Shown: one piece after another, positions 16,576 to 24,447 of the stretch
Numbering within the stretch: the stretch's first letter is position 1
Layout: each line of letters opens with the position of its first letter
From: Chloroflexi bacterium UBA4736
Lineage (GTDB): Bacteria; Chloroflexota; Dormibacteria; Dormibacterales; Dormibacteraceae
Direction of reading: 5' to 3'
NCBI GenBank assembly: GCA_002404015.1
Contig: DHIW01000108.1
Span: 1 to 64,000, forward strand
DNA length: 64,000 nt
Position numbers and translations under genes: made by a program
Notes under the pieces: model-generated
What the model saw: the letters and a program-made list of their open reading frames with translations, nothing else
Databases searched by the model: none
What the model was told of the DNA's origin: nothing

Positions 16576-17178
16576 GTGCAGGCCGTGGCCACGGCGGTGG
16601 GCTCGTCGCGGGACCTGCGCAAAGCGGCGCGGCGGCACCGCCTGCTCGAGGCGGCGCTCCGCCTGTTCAGCGAGCAGGGCTACCACGACACGACCGTCGA
16701 CGACGTGGTGGCGGCGGCGCGGACCTCCAAGAGCGCGTTCTACGAGCACTTCGAGTCCAAAGAGGACTGCTTCCGGGTGCTGCTTGCGGCCGAGGGGGGG
16801 GACCTTATGAAGGCCGTCGTGGACGCGGCCGGCCGCGGTTCGGGGCCCCGCGACCGGGTGCGGCGGGGGATCGACGCGTTCGTGCGGACCTGCGCCAGCC
16901 GCAGCCGGGTGGCGCGCCTGTTCCTGGTCGAGTCGGTGGGCGTCTCGCCGGCCATCGAGGAGGTCCGGCACGAGATCCAGGGCCGGTTCGCGGCGATGGT
17001 GGAGTCGGAGGTGCAGCACGCCGCCGCCAGCGACGACTTCTACGCCTCGGTTGACCCGATCGTGTACGGGCGAGCTGTGGTGGGCGCCGTGAACGAGGCG
17101 ACCGGGTATTTCGTGACCCACGCCGAAGACGACCCCCGGGCGGTCAGCGAAGGGCTCTGCCGCATCTTCGCGCCCTGA
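16576..17178 (+). CDS. TetR-family transcriptional regulator
   Basis: The product of about 200 residues has an N-terminal helix-turn-helix (LEAALRLFSEQGYHDTTVDDVVAAA, then TSKSAFYEHFESKEDCF), typical of fatty-acid-responsive TetR proteins, and a helical ligand-binding C-terminal domain. The GTG at 16576, two bases after the dehydrogenase stop, is used; a GTG at 16597 is an alternative. The frame continues back into the dehydrogenase without coding signal. It probably represses the upstream acyl-CoA dehydrogenase through the inverted repeat at 15331-15348; this is inferred from position. Confidence 0.87.
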   Translation: MQAVATAVGSSRDLRKAARRHRLLEAALRLFSEQGYHDTTVDDVVAAARTSKSAFYEHFESKEDCFRVLLAAEGGDLMKAVVDAAGRGSGPRDRVRRGIDAFVRTCASRSRVARLFLVESVGVSPAIEEVRHEIQGRFAAMVESEVQHAAASDDFYASVDPIVYGRAVVGAVNEATGYFVTHAEDDPRAVSEGLCRIFAP

Positions 17179-17188
17179 GGGGCCTGGG

Positions 17189-17217
17189 TTGCGCCCCGAA
17201 CACTTGTTCGCTATACT
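17189..17217 (+). promoter_or_regulatory. LexA-controlled promoter (SOS box in the spacer)
   Basis: A perfect SOS box of the Bacillus/actinobacterial form, CGAACACTTGTTCG, lies at 17197-17210 between a -35-like TTGCGC (17189-17194) and a -10 TATACT (17212-17217) separated by 17 bp. The same layout is found at the recA and yneA-like promoters. With the ATG at 17229 the transcript would have only a few untranslated bases, so it may be nearly leaderless. Confidence 0.85.
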
Positions 17218-17228
17218 CGACATCAACC

Positions 17229-17624
17229 ATGCGAACATTGGGCACCCAGGTCCGGCTGCGGCGCCTGCTGCGCGTGCAGGCGGACTTTCAGCAGCGGCTG
17301 GCGCTGGAGGCCGAGCCTCGGCGCGTGGCCAAGGGCGCGGCGGTTCGCCTGATCGACCTGGTGGCCGGCGTGCGCGCCACCTGGCTGCAGGAGTCGGCGG
17401 GCCTTCACCTGGGCCGGCTCCGGGGCCACGTCAGCCGCTCTCTGGCCGCCATGGAGGTGGCCGCGGCGTCGCTGGAGCAGCCCGGTGCCGACTACGCGTC
17501 GCTGTTCGGTGAGCTGCGAGATGCCGGGATGCCGCTGGTGTTCTTCCTGCGCGGGCTGGAGGAGTCTGACGAGCTGGCGCTCGGCGAGTGGCTGGAGCCG
17601 GCCGTGCTCAGCCGCTCTGCCTGA
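17229..17624 (+). CDS. SOS-regulated protein of unknown function
   Basis: The 131-residue product was not recognised. It is predicted mostly helical, rich in Leu, Ala, Arg and Glu, has no signal peptide or membrane segment, and starts with a strongly basic region (RTLGTQVRLRRLLRVQADFQQRL). A perfect LexA box inside its promoter makes it a member of the DNA-damage regulon. It stands alone: the TetR gene ends 50 bp upstream and the next gene is convergent. Possible roles include a small repair or replication accessory factor or a cell-cycle inhibitor, but nothing in the sequence decides between them. Confidence 0.75.
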   Translation: MRTLGTQVRLRRLLRVQADFQQRLALEAEPRRVAKGAAVRLIDLVAGVRATWLQESAGLHLGRLRGHVSRSLAAMEVAAASLEQPGADYASLFGELRDAGMPLVFFLRGLEESDELALGEWLEPAVLSRSA

Positions 17625-17778
17625 CCCGGTCCAGCCTTGTGCTTGGTTTAACAGCGATTATCGTTAGCATTAACCCGCCCGGACCGGCGGTCGGTAAGCC
17701 GAGTCAGGAACCCTCCCTGGGTCTCCCCACCCTGTCCGCCCGCGTGTCGTCTCGGGTGTCGAGACGCGATCGGTCTGT
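17625..17778. other. Intergenic region between convergent genes
   Basis: These 154 bp lie between the convergent SOS gene and the distal TadE-like gene. No convincing terminator hairpin with a T-run, no repeat and no small gene was seen. Confidence 0.5.
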
Positions 17779-18327
17779 CTAGCCTTCGATCAGCTCGGAG
17801 GCCTGGGTGGTTATCTGCAGGGTGCCTGGAGAGAAGGCGGCCTGCAGCAGCGGCGTAATGAACTTGTAGGTGTACACCGCCTTGACGGTCACCACGGTGC
17901 CGGGCTTGACGCATTCGGTCGACGCGTAGGTGCCGCCCCCCGCTTTGGCTGCCCCGACAAAGGCGTTGCTGGCGGCGCTGTACTGGCCGCAGGCCGTGCC
18001 TCCGCCGATCCCGGGAATCAAATAGCTGACAGTCACGTACGACGGCGCGGACGACGTGTAATCCACGTTGCTGATCGTGGCCGGGATGGCGGTCAAGACC
18101 AGCTTGCTCTCGATCGTGTTGGCCGACGGTGGGTTGGCATTGGTCCAGGCGGAGGGATTGACCGACCCATATCTGGCTGCCGATCGGGCGGCATTGGTGG
18201 CGGAGATGTGGCCCGAGAAGAAGTACCCCCAGTCCATGATTCCGAGCACAACCACAAATAGGAGAAGGCCGACCAGGGCGAACTCGACCATCGATTGGCC
18301 CCGCTGCCGGCGATGCCGCCGCGTCAT
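17779..18327 (-). CDS. TadE-like pilus assembly protein (distal copy)
   Basis: The 182-residue pseudopilin-like protein has the TadE signature at its N-terminus: a basic leader (TRRHRRQRGQ), SMVEFALVGLLLFVVVLGIMDW with the Glu following the processing site, and one membrane helix, then an extracytoplasmic domain with paired cysteines. The ATG at 18327 overlaps the stop of the TadG-like gene (ATGA); the long upstream extension of the frame is antisense-like and was dropped. It resembles the other TadE-like gene at 19556-20107, sharing SNAFVGAAKAGGGTYASTECV versus TNAFVGAPKAGSGTYALTECV in the C-terminal half, so the two arose by duplication. Confidence 0.82.
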   Translation of the reverse strand: MTRRHRRQRGQSMVEFALVGLLLFVVVLGIMDWGYFFSGHISATNAARSAARYGSVNPSAWTNANPPSANTIESKLVLTAIPATISNVDYTSSAPSYVTVSYLIPGIGGGTACGQYSAASNAFVGAAKAGGGTYASTECVKPGTVVTVKAVYTYKFITPLLQAAFSPGTLQITTQASELIEG

Positions 18328-19559
18328 GCGATCATCCGGAGCTTGCCCGGCGCCACATAATTGCCACTCGCGGTGTACGTCACGTTGAGCCGGCCTCCGT
18401 GGTCGACATCGATCGTGCCGACGATCACACGCGCGGTCAGGCTCTGGTGGGATCCGATGGGGATGTACAGGTTCATCGAGGGCGCGTAGACTGTCCCGGT
18501 CGGAGCGGCGCTGCCGCCGATCGTGATGGTGGCGGTGTTGTTGCGATCCCCGAACCACACCAGTCCGGTGTAGTCGCTTCCGCTCGGGGGCGCCGACACC
18601 GTGAGGCTGCCGCCGATGCTGATGTCGCCTGGATCCGTGGGCGTTGCGCACTGAATCGCATGGCGAGTCCCGTCGGCGCAGGAGAAGTACATGAAAACGC
18701 TGTTACCTCTCAGAGTCCCGCCGATGTCCATCCCCCCCGTGATGATGTATTGGCCCGGGTTCATGGTCACCGTTATCCCCGACACGACGGTGATCTTGCC
18801 GTAGGTCCCGGGATTGATGGTTTGCGTGGCGGCGTACACGACGTCATTGCCGACGGCCCCCAGCGGGGGCACCGGCAAGGCGCTCAAGGGGTCCACAAAG
18901 ACCTGCAGCGGACCGGTCGTGGCGGCGGGAGTGGTTGTCCCGGTGACAGATCCCACGGAAGTGACGGCGGTGGCACTTATCCCGCTACCACCACTCACCA
19001 GGATCGCCGGGCTGCCGCTCGAGAGCACGTTCAAGGCGCCGCCGGAGACGGTGATCTGCCCGCCGTTGTTGGCGGACACCGCTGGGCTGGCCGTCGCCGA
19101 GAGCGAGCAGACCCCACAGCCCGTCGACGCCTGCGTGATGCTCACGGTCGCGGTGGCGCTGATGCTGGCGGAGTCGATTCCCATCACGGGCAGGAACAGG
19201 GTCTGGAAGTTGTGAGCGACCGCGGCCGTCACCGTGGCCACGCTGGTCGGGACGCTCGTGACCGAACCGGCGCCGTCCTTGTAGGTGACGGTGACGTCCG
19301 CTGCATCGATTCCGGCAAAGCCGGCCACCGCGATGGCGATGTTGGTGGCGTCGGTCGTCGTATAGGCGTAGTTGTCCGCATTGATGACGGCGGTGGCGGC
19401 GGCCAGCGCCGCGCCATCGGCGGCGTTTTGGGACTGCCGCTGCTGGGCCTGGATCTCCCCGCCGTCCACCGCCAGGCCGACAAATCCGATCAGAAGGAGT
19501 GACAACGCAGCCGCCAGCACCAGGACCGAGCCTTGCTGACCGCTGTCTCCCCCCCTCAT
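18324..19559 (-). CDS. TadG-like pilus-associated surface protein
   Basis: The 411-residue protein starts at ATG 19559 with MRGGDSGQQGSVLVLAAALSLLLIG, a single N-terminal membrane anchor followed by DGGEIQAQQRQSQNAADGAALAAA, the characteristic TadG/DUF-like start of pilus-locus proteins. The remainder is a Ser/Thr/Gly/Val-rich exported domain with beta-repeat character (ITVSGGALNVLSSGSPAILV) ending in LNVTYTASGNYVAPGKLRMIA. It sits between the two TadE-like genes with 4-bp overlaps on both sides, a tight operon. Role: probably a surface or pilus-tip-associated component; inferred. Confidence 0.78.
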   Translation of the reverse strand: MRGGDSGQQGSVLVLAAALSLLLIGFVGLAVDGGEIQAQQRQSQNAADGAALAAATAVINADNYAYTTTDATNIAIAVAGFAGIDAADVTVTYKDGAGSVTSVPTSVATVTAAVAHNFQTLFLPVMGIDSASISATATVSITQASTGCGVCSLSATASPAVSANNGGQITVSGGALNVLSSGSPAILVSGGSGISATAVTSVGSVTGTTTPAATTGPLQVFVDPLSALPVPPLGAVGNDVVYAATQTINPGTYGKITVVSGITVTMNPGQYIITGGMDIGGTLRGNSVFMYFSCADGTRHAIQCATPTDPGDISIGGSLTVSAPPSGSDYTGLVWFGDRNNTATITIGGSAAPTGTVYAPSMNLYIPIGSHQSLTARVIVGTIDVDHGGRLNVTYTASGNYVAPGKLRMIA

Positions 19560-20107
19560 GACTGGATCACGAAGGAGGCGCTTGAACCGACCGGGAAGGT
19601 GGCGAACTGTGAGATGAACGGAGTAAGTGGCGGATAGTCGTAGAGGACGGTCACCTGGACGATGTTGCCGACCGCGACGCACTCGGTGAGCGCGTACGTC
19701 CCGCTGCCCGCCTTGGGTGCGCCTACGAACGCATTGGTTGGCTGGTCGTAGCGGCCGCAGAAGATGGTCGTCGTGGTACCAGGGGTCCAGACGAAGTACT
19801 TGATCTGTATGTGCGAGCTGTTGTTGATCACCGACAGCGTGTCGCCCGAGTAGAGAACCTGGCCCTGGATCGTGTTGTCCGCCGGCGTGGCCGAGGAGCT
19901 CCAACCCTGATTGAAGTCGCCGGAGTGCAGCGACGCCCAGCGGGCGCCCACGCGAGCGGCGTTGGCCACCTCGAGGCGCTTGCTGTAAGCCAGGCCGAAA
20001 TCGATCGTGGCACCCAGCAGGAGGAGCAGGATCGGGGCGACGAGCGCGAATTCCACCATCGATTGGGCGCTCTGCCGCCGGCGCCGGCGCTGCTTGACCT
20101 CACTCAC
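19556..20107 (-). CDS. TadE-like pilus assembly protein (proximal copy)
   Basis: Single N-terminal helix protein with the TadE motif QSMVEFALVAPILLLLLGATIDFG preceded by a basic RRRRRQ leader, then YSKRLEVANAARVGARWAS and an extracytoplasmic domain. The GTG at 20107 (183 residues) gives a normal short leader; an ATG at 20215 would add 36 residues and cannot be excluded. It is the first gene of the minus-strand pilus operon and is divergent from cpaB, with the promoters in the roughly 180 bp between them. The C-terminal half is clearly related to the distal TadE copy. Confidence 0.8.
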   Translation of the reverse strand: MSEVKQRRRRRQSAQSMVEFALVAPILLLLLGATIDFGLAYSKRLEVANAARVGARWASLHSGDFNQGWSSSATPADNTIQGQVLYSGDTLSVINNSSHIQIKYFVWTPGTTTTIFCGRYDQPTNAFVGAPKAGSGTYALTECVAVGNIVQVTVLYDYPPLTPFISQFATFPVGSSASFVIQS

Positions 20108-20292
20108 CTGTCGGGACCCCAACCGCGTGCCGGCTCGAATCTGGCGACCCTCGATATCGCTGGGATCGGGTCGGGAGCGTGGGAACGTCACTGTATTCAG
20201 GGGAGGTAACGGCATGGCTTGCTTTTTCTTTTGGAATTAGCCGCAGAGAGGGTTGAATTAGCCCTGGTTGCGCGTAACATCCCGTTCGGCCT

Positions 20293-21108
20293 ATGGCAAT
20301 TCAAAGCACTCCGCAAGCACGTCGAACCTCCATGTCCTTCACCATCCTCGGAATCGTCCTGGCCATTTTGGGCTTTGGATTGGTCCTTCTAGTCGGCACC
20401 GTCGCAAGCGGCAAGGCAGTCGGATCCGTTGGGGGCGGGGCCACGACGGACGTCGTCGTCGCAGCCAACGATGTGGCTATCCGAACCCCACTCCAGGCCA
20501 CCGACGTCAAGGTGGCCCGCTTCGCAACCGGTGACGTCCCGCCGGGCGGTTTCGCGCGCGTGAACGACGTCAAGAACCTGGTCGCCGGTGTGGACATCAA
20601 GAAGGGGCAGGCCCTGACCTCCAACATGCTGGTCAAGTCGGGGGACAGCGTGATCGGCGCCCAGAGCGCCTATCTCCCCCTCCCCACCGGCTACGTCGCC
20701 CTCACCATCCCGACCGGTGAGCAGCAGGGTGTCGGCGGGTTCATCCAGCCCGGCGACTACATCTCGCTGGTGGCGATCGTGAAGGTGAACGGCATCCAGA
20801 CGAACAACGTGCGCACCGTCTACACGAACGTGCACGTGCTGCGTGTGGGCCCGTCCAGCGCCGACACCTCGGCCACGCCCACCAAGGGCGGGGTCTCGAG
20901 CAGCCTCACGGTGGTCGTGACGCAGTGCCAGGCTGAGTACGTGAACTGGTTCGTCTCCAACGAGCAGCTCAAGTACACGCTGGAGTCCTACAAGGACTAC
21001 AAGCCGCAGGACACCAGCGTCGACGCCACGTGTCCGTCGGTGGCCGCGGCCGGCGGCGTGAAGGAATCCGACGTGATCAAGAGGTGGCCCGGGATCAACG
21101 GGGCGTGA
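20293..21108 (+). CDS. cpaB: Flp pilus assembly protein CpaB
   Basis: The 271-residue protein has a short cytoplasmic N-terminus, one membrane helix (FTILGIVLAILGFGLVLLVG), and an SAF/RcpC-type domain: VVVAANDVAIRTPLQATDVKVARF, then KGQALTSNMLV and GYVALTIPTGEQQGVGGFIQPGDYISLVAI. CpaB is a periplasmic or wall-side component of the Tad secretion channel in diderms and is conserved in monoderms as well. The gene precedes tadC by 7 bp and is divergent from the TadE/TadG operon. The ATG at 20293 is used; an ATG at residue 14 is possible. Confidence 0.87.
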   Translation: MAIQSTPQARRTSMSFTILGIVLAILGFGLVLLVGTVASGKAVGSVGGGATTDVVVAANDVAIRTPLQATDVKVARFATGDVPPGGFARVNDVKNLVAGVDIKKGQALTSNMLVKSGDSVIGAQSAYLPLPTGYVALTIPTGEQQGVGGFIQPGDYISLVAIVKVNGIQTNNVRTVYTNVHVLRVGPSSADTSATPTKGGVSSSLTVVVTQCQAEYVNWFVSNEQLKYTLESYKDYKPQDTSVDATCPSVAAAGGVKESDVIKRWPGINGA

Positions 21109-21115
21109 TCAGGCC

Positions 21116-22048
21116 GTGAGCCCGATCGAAATTCTCGGCGCCTTGATCGTGGCCGGCGGGATCTACATGACGGTGTGGAGCATGGGCCGCCGGCGCGACG
21201 TCGAGAGCGATCCACTGAGCGCACGCCTCCGGGTCTATGACGGCTTCGTCAAGATGACCGAGGAGGAGATCGAGCTCAACACCAAGTCGTTCTCCGAGCG
21301 CGTCGTGCAGCCGGCGGTCGAGAAGCTGAGCAACTACCTCTCAAAGCGCGTGTCGGCCAACCAGCGCCAGGCGCTGCAGTTCAAGATGGACCTGGCGGGC
21401 CGGCCCGCCAACCTCTCGCCCGAGGACTTCATGGCGGTCCGGATCGGACTCGCCATCCTCCTCTTCATCGTGGGACTTGGGCTCGGGTTCTTCCTGCATA
21501 CCCCGCTCTACGAGGCGATCGGGGCGGTGGTGGGCGCCACCATGGGTTACTTCGGACCCATGCTCTGGCTGAACCAGAAGGTGGGCGACCGGCGCAAGCA
21601 GATCCAGCGCGCGCTCCCCGACGCCCTTGACCTGCTGACGATCTCCGTCGAGGCGGGCCTGGCGTTCGACGCCGCGGTCGTCCGGGTGGTCGAGAAGTTT
21701 CACAACGCGCTGACCGACGAGCTGAACCAGGTCAGCATCGAGTCCAAGCTGGGCCGTCCCCGCCTCGAGGCGCTCGACGCGATGGGCCGCCGCTGCGGGG
21801 TTCCCGACCTGCACAACTTCGTGCAGGCGATCATCCAGTCCGAGCAGATGGGCGTCGGCATCGCCCGGATCCTGCGCCTGCAGTCGGACGAGATCCGGCG
21901 CAAGCGCCGCCAGTACGCCCAGGAGAAGGCCGCCCAGGCCACCCTGAAGATGCTCCTGCCGATGGTGGGGTGCATCTTCCCCACCCTGTGGATCGTGCTC
22001 CTCGGCCCGGCGATCCTGATCATCATCAAGACGCGCGGGAGCGGCTAG
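21116..22048 (+). CDS. tadC: Type II secretion F-domain protein, TadC-like
   Basis: The 310-residue membrane platform protein for the Tad/Flp pilus has an N-terminal helix, two central helices (VRIGLAILLFIVGLGLGFFL and the following segment), the cytoplasmic T2SSF domain with LPDALDLLTISVEAGLAFDAAVVRV and AIIQSEQMGVGIARILRLQSDEIRRKRRQYAQEKA, and a C-terminal hydrophobic hairpin. The GTG at 21116 follows cpaB after 7 bp. The partner TadB and the ATPase TadA/CpaF are not in the window, so the motor must be encoded elsewhere if the pilus is functional. Confidence 0.87.
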   Translation: MSPIEILGALIVAGGIYMTVWSMGRRRDVESDPLSARLRVYDGFVKMTEEEIELNTKSFSERVVQPAVEKLSNYLSKRVSANQRQALQFKMDLAGRPANLSPEDFMAVRIGLAILLFIVGLGLGFFLHTPLYEAIGAVVGATMGYFGPMLWLNQKVGDRRKQIQRALPDALDLLTISVEAGLAFDAAVVRVVEKFHNALTDELNQVSIESKLGRPRLEALDAMGRRCGVPDLHNFVQAIIQSEQMGVGIARILRLQSDEIRRKRRQYAQEKAAQATLKMLLPMVGCIFPTLWIVLLGPAILIIIKTRGSG

Positions 22049-22085
22049 AGACTTTTAGTCGGCCCACAGGCCGCCACGCTGAAGG

Positions 22086-22304
22086 TCAAGCGCGAAGGAC
22101 GCGGCGAAGCCGCTCGGGATCGACGCGGCCTTCGGCGACCACCTGGCCGTCGAGCAGGACCACGGGAACCCGGAAGTCGTAGAGCGCCGACAGCTCCTGG
22201 TCAGCGTCCACGTCGCGCAGCACCGGCTCCAAGCCCAGCTCTCTCAGTGCCACCTCGGCCTCGTCACAGAGGTGGCAGCCGGCGCGCGTGACCAGTTCCA
22301 GCAC
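22086..22304 (-). CDS. Small glutaredoxin-like thioredoxin-fold protein
   Basis: The 72-residue protein has a CxxC active site near the N-terminus (LVTRAGCHLCDEAEVAL), the cis-proline segment (RVPVVLLDGQVV), and a length typical of the DUF836/NrdH-like glutaredoxin family. It probably acts as a thiol-disulfide carrier in the cytoplasm. It lies immediately downstream (15 bp) of the LysM-protein gene on the same strand, so it may be co-induced with it. It is convergent with tadC. Confidence 0.8.
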   Translation of the reverse strand: MLELVTRAGCHLCDEAEVALRELGLEPVLRDVDADQELSALYDFRVPVVLLDGQVVAEGRVDPERLRRVLRA

Positions 22305-22319
22305 CTGCCAAGGGTAGGG

Positions 22320-22640
22320 CTAGATGGAGGGCACCTTGAGCTTCTGGCCGGTCAGCACGAGCGGGCTCGAGAGCCCGTTCGCGGCCTCGATCTCCCCCAC
22401 CTTCTCGCGGACGTCGGCGCCCGGATAGCGGTCGCTGGCGATCCCCCAGAGTGTGTCACCCGGCCCCACGGTCACGGTTTCGTAAGTGCTGGGCGCGCTC
22501 CCGTGCACCACCTGGGCGAACCCCATGCCGAGCGCCACGACCACGCCCGCCCCGAGCGCCAGCTGCCGAGCCGGCTTCTTCCAGGGCGTGTCTGGCCGGC
22601 GGCGACGAAGGCGGCGGTAGTCGACCGTGGCGGCGTACAT
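22320..22640 (-). CDS. LysM-domain cell-division inhibitor-like protein (YneA type)
   Basis: The 106-residue protein has a short basic cytoplasmic N-terminus, one membrane helix (QLALGAGVVVALGMGFAQVV) and a C-terminal LysM domain (VTVGPGDTLWGIASDRYPG). Size, layout and position divergent from lexA match YneA of Bacillus and the LysM protein next to lexA in mycobacteria, which block septation during DNA damage. The promoter has TTGACG at 22676-22681, a 17-bp spacer containing a perfect LexA box, and TACTAT at 22653-22658, all read on the minus strand. The leader is only a few bases. The division-inhibitor role is inferred from architecture and context, not from close sequence identity. Confidence 0.78.
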   Translation of the reverse strand: MYAATVDYRRLRRRRPDTPWKKPARQLALGAGVVVALGMGFAQVVHGSAPSTYETVTVGPGDTLWGIASDRYPGADVREKVGEIEAANGLSSPLVLTGQKLKVPSI

Positions 22641-22652
22641 CTGTTCGCTCAG

Positions 22653-22681
22653 ATAGTAGGACGAACAGGCGTTCGCGTCAA
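22653..22681 (-). promoter_or_regulatory. LexA-controlled promoter of the LysM gene, shared box 1 with lexA
   Basis: CGAACAGGCGTTCG at 22662-22675 is a perfect SOS box in the 17-bp spacer between TTGACG and TACTAT (minus strand). Being within the divergent lexA control region it probably serves both genes. Confidence 0.87.
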
Positions 22682-22688
22682 CTGTTTA

Positions 22689-22702
22689 CGAACAAAAGTT
22701 TG
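22689..22702 (+). promoter_or_regulatory. Second SOS box upstream of lexA
   Basis: CGAACAAAAGTTTG matches the CGAAC-N4-GTTCG consensus with one mismatch and lies 80 bp before the lexA start, consistent with autoregulation. Two boxes ahead of lexA are common in this type of SOS system. Confidence 0.75.
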
Positions 22703-22782
22703 CCTGGAACCCGAAAAGCTGATAAGTTGGCCCCGGCCGGTCGACGGCCACCCACTCATCGCACCCCACGAGGAAGCAAGTT

Positions 22783-23397
22783 TTGAACGAAGAGCTAACC
22801 GAGCGCCAGGCCAAGATCCTCGACTACATCCGCCAGGTCACGCGGGCCCGCAACTATCCACCCAGCGTCCGGGAGATCGGAGAGGCGGTCGGCCTCTCCT
22901 CGAGCTCCACCGTCCACAACCACCTCAACCAGCTCGAGCGACGGGGGCTGATCCACCGGGACCCGAGCAAGTCGCGCACCGTGCAGCTGGTCCAGGGGGC
23001 GGGCGTGGAGGACAAGCGCCGGAGCACCGTCGCGGTCCCCATCGTCGGCCACGTCGCCGCCGGCCAGCCGATCCTGGCCGAGCAGAACATCGAAGACCAC
23101 CTGGTGCTCTCGGCGGACGTGGCCCAGGAGGGCTGGTTCGCGCTTCGCGTCCGGGGTGACAGCATGATCAACGCGGGCATCCTCGAGGGCGACCTCGTGA
23201 TCGTGCGGCCTCAACAGGACGCAGCTGACGGGACGATCATCGTGGCCCTGGTGGAGGATGAGGCGACGGTGAAGCGCCTCGACCGCTCAAACGGCCGAGT
23301 TCGCCTGCTCGCCGAGAACCCCGCCTACGAGCCGATCGTGCCCGACCACGTCACCATGATCGGCGCCGTGAGGGGCGTCGTCCGAATCCTGAACTAG
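22783..23397 (+). CDS. lexA: SOS repressor LexA
   Basis: The 204-residue repressor has an N-terminal winged helix (RQAKILDYIRQVTRARNYPPSVREIG; VGLSSSSTVHNHLNQLERRGLI) and a C-terminal S24 self-cleaving domain. The cleavage site is Ala93-Gly94 (HVAAGQP), the catalytic Ser127 is in GDSMIN, and Lys164 is in DEATVKRL. It represses SOS genes until RecA filaments trigger autocleavage. The TTG start at 22783 has GAGGAA eight bases upstream. Boxes at 22662-22675 and 22689-22702 precede it; further boxes in this window lie before recA and the gene at 17229. Confidence 0.96.
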   Translation: MNEELTERQAKILDYIRQVTRARNYPPSVREIGEAVGLSSSSTVHNHLNQLERRGLIHRDPSKSRTVQLVQGAGVEDKRRSTVAVPIVGHVAAGQPILAEQNIEDHLVLSADVAQEGWFALRVRGDSMINAGILEGDLVIVRPQQDAADGTIIVALVEDEATVKRLDRSNGRVRLLAENPAYEPIVPDHVTMIGAVRGVVRILN

Positions 23398-23598
23398 TCC
23401 TGCGGTCCGGACTGGCCCTGGTCGCCGGTCTGTCCCTGAGAACCGACCTCGCCCTCGTCGCCCGACTGGTCCCGGGGACCTACCTGGCCCTCATCGATCT
23501 GGGCCGCGCCGCTGGACGGGGCTTCCGCCGCCAGGGCGATCACGCCGGTAGCCGGCGAGGGCGCCAATCACGAGCAGCGCCACGATCAACTTTTTCAT
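23394..23598 (-). pseudogene. Frameshifted small secreted Gln/Gly/Asp-rich protein
   Basis: An ATG at 23598 starts a signal-peptide-like stretch (MKKLIVALLVIGALAG), but that frame soon runs into Arg-rich sequence and a stop. One base over, the frame continues as a Val-Ile-Ala-Leu-Ala-Ala-Glu segment and then a collagen-like Gln/Gly/Asp/Ser-rich tail (GEVGSQGQTGDQGQSGPQD) ending at the TAG at 23394-23396. The total length, 205 bp, is one base too many for a single frame. It is either a real pseudogene or a sequencing error near 23550-23556. It overlaps the lexA stop tail to tail. Confidence 0.5.
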
Positions 23599-23640
23599 CA
23601 CGACGTCTGACGCTCCGACCAGCCCATGGCTTGCAGCCCG

Positions 23641-24447
23641 CTAGGTCGCAATTCCGAAGTCGCGGAGGGCGTCGTTCAGGCTGACCTTCTGGTCCTGCTT
23701 CTCGCCCCGCCAGCCGATGATGAGACCGGTCGCCAGCCCGAACTCCCCGGCCGGGAACCGCTTCATCCGCGTCCCCGGCACGACCACCGCTCCCGGCGGC
23801 ACCTGGCCTCGGTGCTCGACCGGTTCCTTCCCGGTCACGTCGATAACGGGCGTAGACCCGGTGAGGACGACGTTGGCGCCCAGAATCGCCCTCTCGCCGA
23901 CGATCACCCCCTCGGTCACGATCGCCCGCGAGCCGATGAAGACATCATCCTCCACGATCACGGGGCGGGCGTTGACCGGCTCCAGCACCCCGCCGATCCC
24001 CACCCCGCCGGCCAGGTGGACCCGCGCCCCGATCTGGGCGCAGGAGCCGACGGTGGCCCAAGTGTCGACCATGGTGCCCGGCCCCACCCAGGCCCCGATA
24101 TTGACGTAGCTCGGCATCATGATCACCCCCTCCGAGAGAAAGCTGCCGTAGCGGGCGACCGCCGGGGGCACCACCCGGACGCCGGCCTCCTGATAGTCGG
24201 TCTTGAGGGGGATCTTGTCGCGGTAGGCGAACGGGCCGACGTCGATGCTCTCCATCCCTCGGATCCGGAAGTACAGGAGGATCGCCTTCTTGACCCAGTC
24301 GTTGACGACCCAGCCGCCGGCACCCTTCTCGGCGCTCCTGACCTGGCCCTTGTCGAGCAGCCGGATGGTCTCCTCGACCGCGGCCACGTCGACGGCGTCG
24401 GGCCTGTCCCAGCTGGCCTCTATCCGGACCCGCAGCTCGTCGCTCAC
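23641..24447 (-). CDS. dapD: Tetrahydrodipicolinate N-succinyltransferase
   Basis: Adds a succinyl group from succinyl-CoA to tetrahydrodipicolinate in diaminopimelate/lysine synthesis. The 268-residue protein has an N-terminal helical domain and a left-handed beta helix of hexapeptide repeats (VNIGAWVGPGTMVDTWATVGSCAQIG; VIVEDDVFIGSRAIVTEGVIVG). The sequence is of the proteobacterial-type DapD rather than the actinobacterial one. The GTG at 24447 overlaps the dapC stop by 4 bp; the longer upstream frame lies antisense-like inside dapC. It is the last gene of the dapE-dapC-dapD series. Confidence 0.94.
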   Translation of the reverse strand: MSDELRVRIEASWDRPDAVDVAAVEETIRLLDKGQVRSAEKGAGGWVVNDWVKKAILLYFRIRGMESIDVGPFAYRDKIPLKTDYQEAGVRVVPPAVARYGSFLSEGVIMMPSYVNIGAWVGPGTMVDTWATVGSCAQIGARVHLAGGVGIGGVLEPVNARPVIVEDDVFIGSRAIVTEGVIVGERAILGANVVLTGSTPVIDVTGKEPVEHRGQVPPGAVVVPGTRMKRFPAGEFGLATGLIIGWRGEKQDQKVSLNDALRDFGIAT

